Both the position numbers and the translations under genes were made by a program. Source: JAGTRP01 sp050259815 (GTDB taxonomy: Bacteria > Pseudomonadota > Gammaproteobacteria > Burkholderiales > Rhodocyclaceae). From it: a stretch of DNA of 5,786 nt. The stretch is taken from NCBI GenBank assembly GCA_050259815.1, contig JBLNBI010000188.1:1-5786 (forward strand), written 5' to 3'. Positions 4,968 to 5,786 of this stretch are shown one piece after another (the stretch's first letter is position 1; every line of letters begins with the position of its first letter). Below the pieces are notes generated by a model. The model searched no databases. It saw only the letters and a list, made by a program, of their open reading frames with translations, and was not told where the DNA came from.

Positions 4968-5768
4968 ATGGAAAAGTTCGTCACCATCGAAGGCGTCGGC
5001 CAGACTTTCGACACCAAGAAGGGCCGCTTCGTCGCCCTGCGGGATATCGACCTGGACATCCGCCAGGGAGAGTTCATCGCCCTCATCGGCCACTCGGGCT
5101 GCGGCAAGTCTACCCTCTTGAACCTCATCGCCGGCCTTACCCGGCCCACCACCGGCGCCCTCATCTGCGACGGGCGGGAAATCGCCGGCCCCGGGCCGGA
5201 GCGGGCAGTGGTCTTCCAGAACCACTCCCTGCTGCCCTGGCTCACCTGTTACGACAACGTCTATCTCGCCGTGGAAAAGGTCTTCGGCCAGAAGGAGGGC
5301 AAGGCCAAGCTCAAGGCCCGCACCCAGGCTGCCCTGGCCCTGGTGGGCCTCACCCATGCCGAAACCAAGTTTCCCCACGAAATTTCCGGGGGCATGAAGC
5401 AGCGGGTGGGCATCGCCCGGGCCCTGTCCATGGAGCCCAAGGTGCTCCTCATGGACGAGCCCTTCGGTGCCCTGGATGCCCTCACCCGGGCCAAGCTCCA
5501 GGACGAGCTGATGAAGATCTGCGAGGTCACCAAGGCCACCGTGGTCATGGTCACCCATGATGTTGACGAAGCGGTGCTCCTTTCCGACCGCATCGTCATG
5601 ATGACCAACGGCCCTGCCGCCACCATCGGCGAAATCCTGGAGGTGGACCTGTCCCGGCCCCGGGATCGCCTGACCCTGGCCCACGACCCCGCCTATATCG
5701 ACTACCGCGCTGCCGTCCTCCGCTTCCTGTACGAGAAGCAGTCCCACGGGGAGCGCCTGGCCGCCTGA
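4968..5768 (+). CDS. nrtD: Nitrate ABC transporter ATP-binding protein (NrtD/NasD type)
   Basis: A 266-residue cytoplasmic ATPase that powers the importer. All nucleotide-binding motifs are intact: Walker A GHSGCGKST (41-49), Q-loop Gln84 in VVFQNHSLLPW, signature ISGGMKQR (139-146), Walker B VLLMDEP (159-165), D-loop GALD (167-170) and switch His197 in VTHDVDEA. It has the single-domain length of NrtD or Klebsiella NasD and lacks the extra NrtA-like C-terminal domain of cyanobacterial NrtC, so no built-in nitrate-sensing domain is present. The start ATG at 4968 follows AGGAGG (4958-4963) by 4 bases; this site overlaps the nrtB stop codon, giving a 9-base gap and probable translational coupling. 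A single ATPase gene would have to supply both sites as a homodimer unless another follows beyond the window. Only 18 bases follow the stop, with nothing recognisable in them. Confidence 0.92.
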   Translation: MEKFVTIEGVGQTFDTKKGRFVALRDIDLDIRQGEFIALIGHSGCGKSTLLNLIAGLTRPTTGALICDGREIAGPGPERAVVFQNHSLLPWLTCYDNVYLAVEKVFGQKEGKAKLKARTQAALALVGLTHAETKFPHEISGGMKQRVGIARALSMEPKVLLMDEPFGALDALTRAKLQDELMKICEVTKATVVMVTHDVDEAVLLSDRIVMMTNGPAATIGEILEVDLSRPRDRLTLAHDPAYIDYRAAVLRFLYEKQSHGERLAA

Positions 5769-5786
5769 TCCTCCTGACGGTCGAGT

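Noticed and set aside
4197..5747. A 516-codon open frame on the minus strand opposite nrtB and nrtD
   Set aside because: It spans two genes with complete, motif-rich products on the + strand. Its translation is low-complexity, His/Gly/Asp-rich and has no recognisable fold, as expected from GC-rich third positions.
1..5786. CRISPR arrays, insertion sequences, tRNA or rRNA genes, attachment sites
   Set aside because: No regularly spaced repeats, transposase-like frames, terminal inverted repeats or RNA gene signatures were seen by eye on either strand.

Overview
The window is GC-rich, tightly packed DNA with every supported gene on the + strand. Its gene content (NasT-type antiterminator, NrtABC-type transporter with a Tat-exported binding protein, sigma-54/NtrC-type promoter) fits a proteobacterium. 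A betaproteobacterium of the Rhodocyclaceae type (Dechloromonas, Azospira or Thauera relatives) is my best guess from gene order and style; this is inference, not a database match.

Layout: (1) bases 2-1378 hold the 3' part of a sensor histidine kinase, entering the window just before its H-box and ending in an HPt domain with no receiver domain between kinase and HPt. (2) Bases 1430-1798 encode a small single-domain CbiX/SirB-type chelatase with a GTG start. (3) Bases 1848-2423 encode a NasT-like pseudo-receiver/ANTAR RNA-binding antiterminator. (4) Bases 2424-2722 are a 299-base regulatory region. It carries an NtrC-type palindrome, a near-perfect sigma-54 -24/-12 promoter, and a leader in which two hexaloop hairpins of the ANTAR target type run into a strong intrinsic terminator. 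(5) Bases 2723-5768 hold nrtA-nrtB-nrtD-like genes for a nitrate-type ABC importer: Tat-exported binding protein, permease and ATPase, spaced 22 and 9 bases apart as one operon.

How the parts work together (inference from known NasR/NasT and NtrC systems): nitrogen limitation would fire the sigma-54 promoter through NtrC bound about 112 bases upstream of the start. Transcription would then stop at the leader terminator unless NasT binds the two hairpins. The second hairpin uses the same bases as the 5' arm of the terminator, so the two structures exclude each other. Nitrate import would thus need both low nitrogen and a nitrate/nitrite signal. The CbiX protein could make siroheme, the cofactor of assimilatory nitrite reductase, which would link it to the same pathway.

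The most interesting points are the complete, readable antitermination switch at 2603-2696; a NasT receiver domain lacking the usual phosphoacceptor Asp (Glu53 instead) and two other conserved receiver residues; the lack of a nasS gene beside nasT; and a kinase-HPt fusion without a receiver. The remaining long open frames, on both strands, look like GC-driven shadows of these genes.
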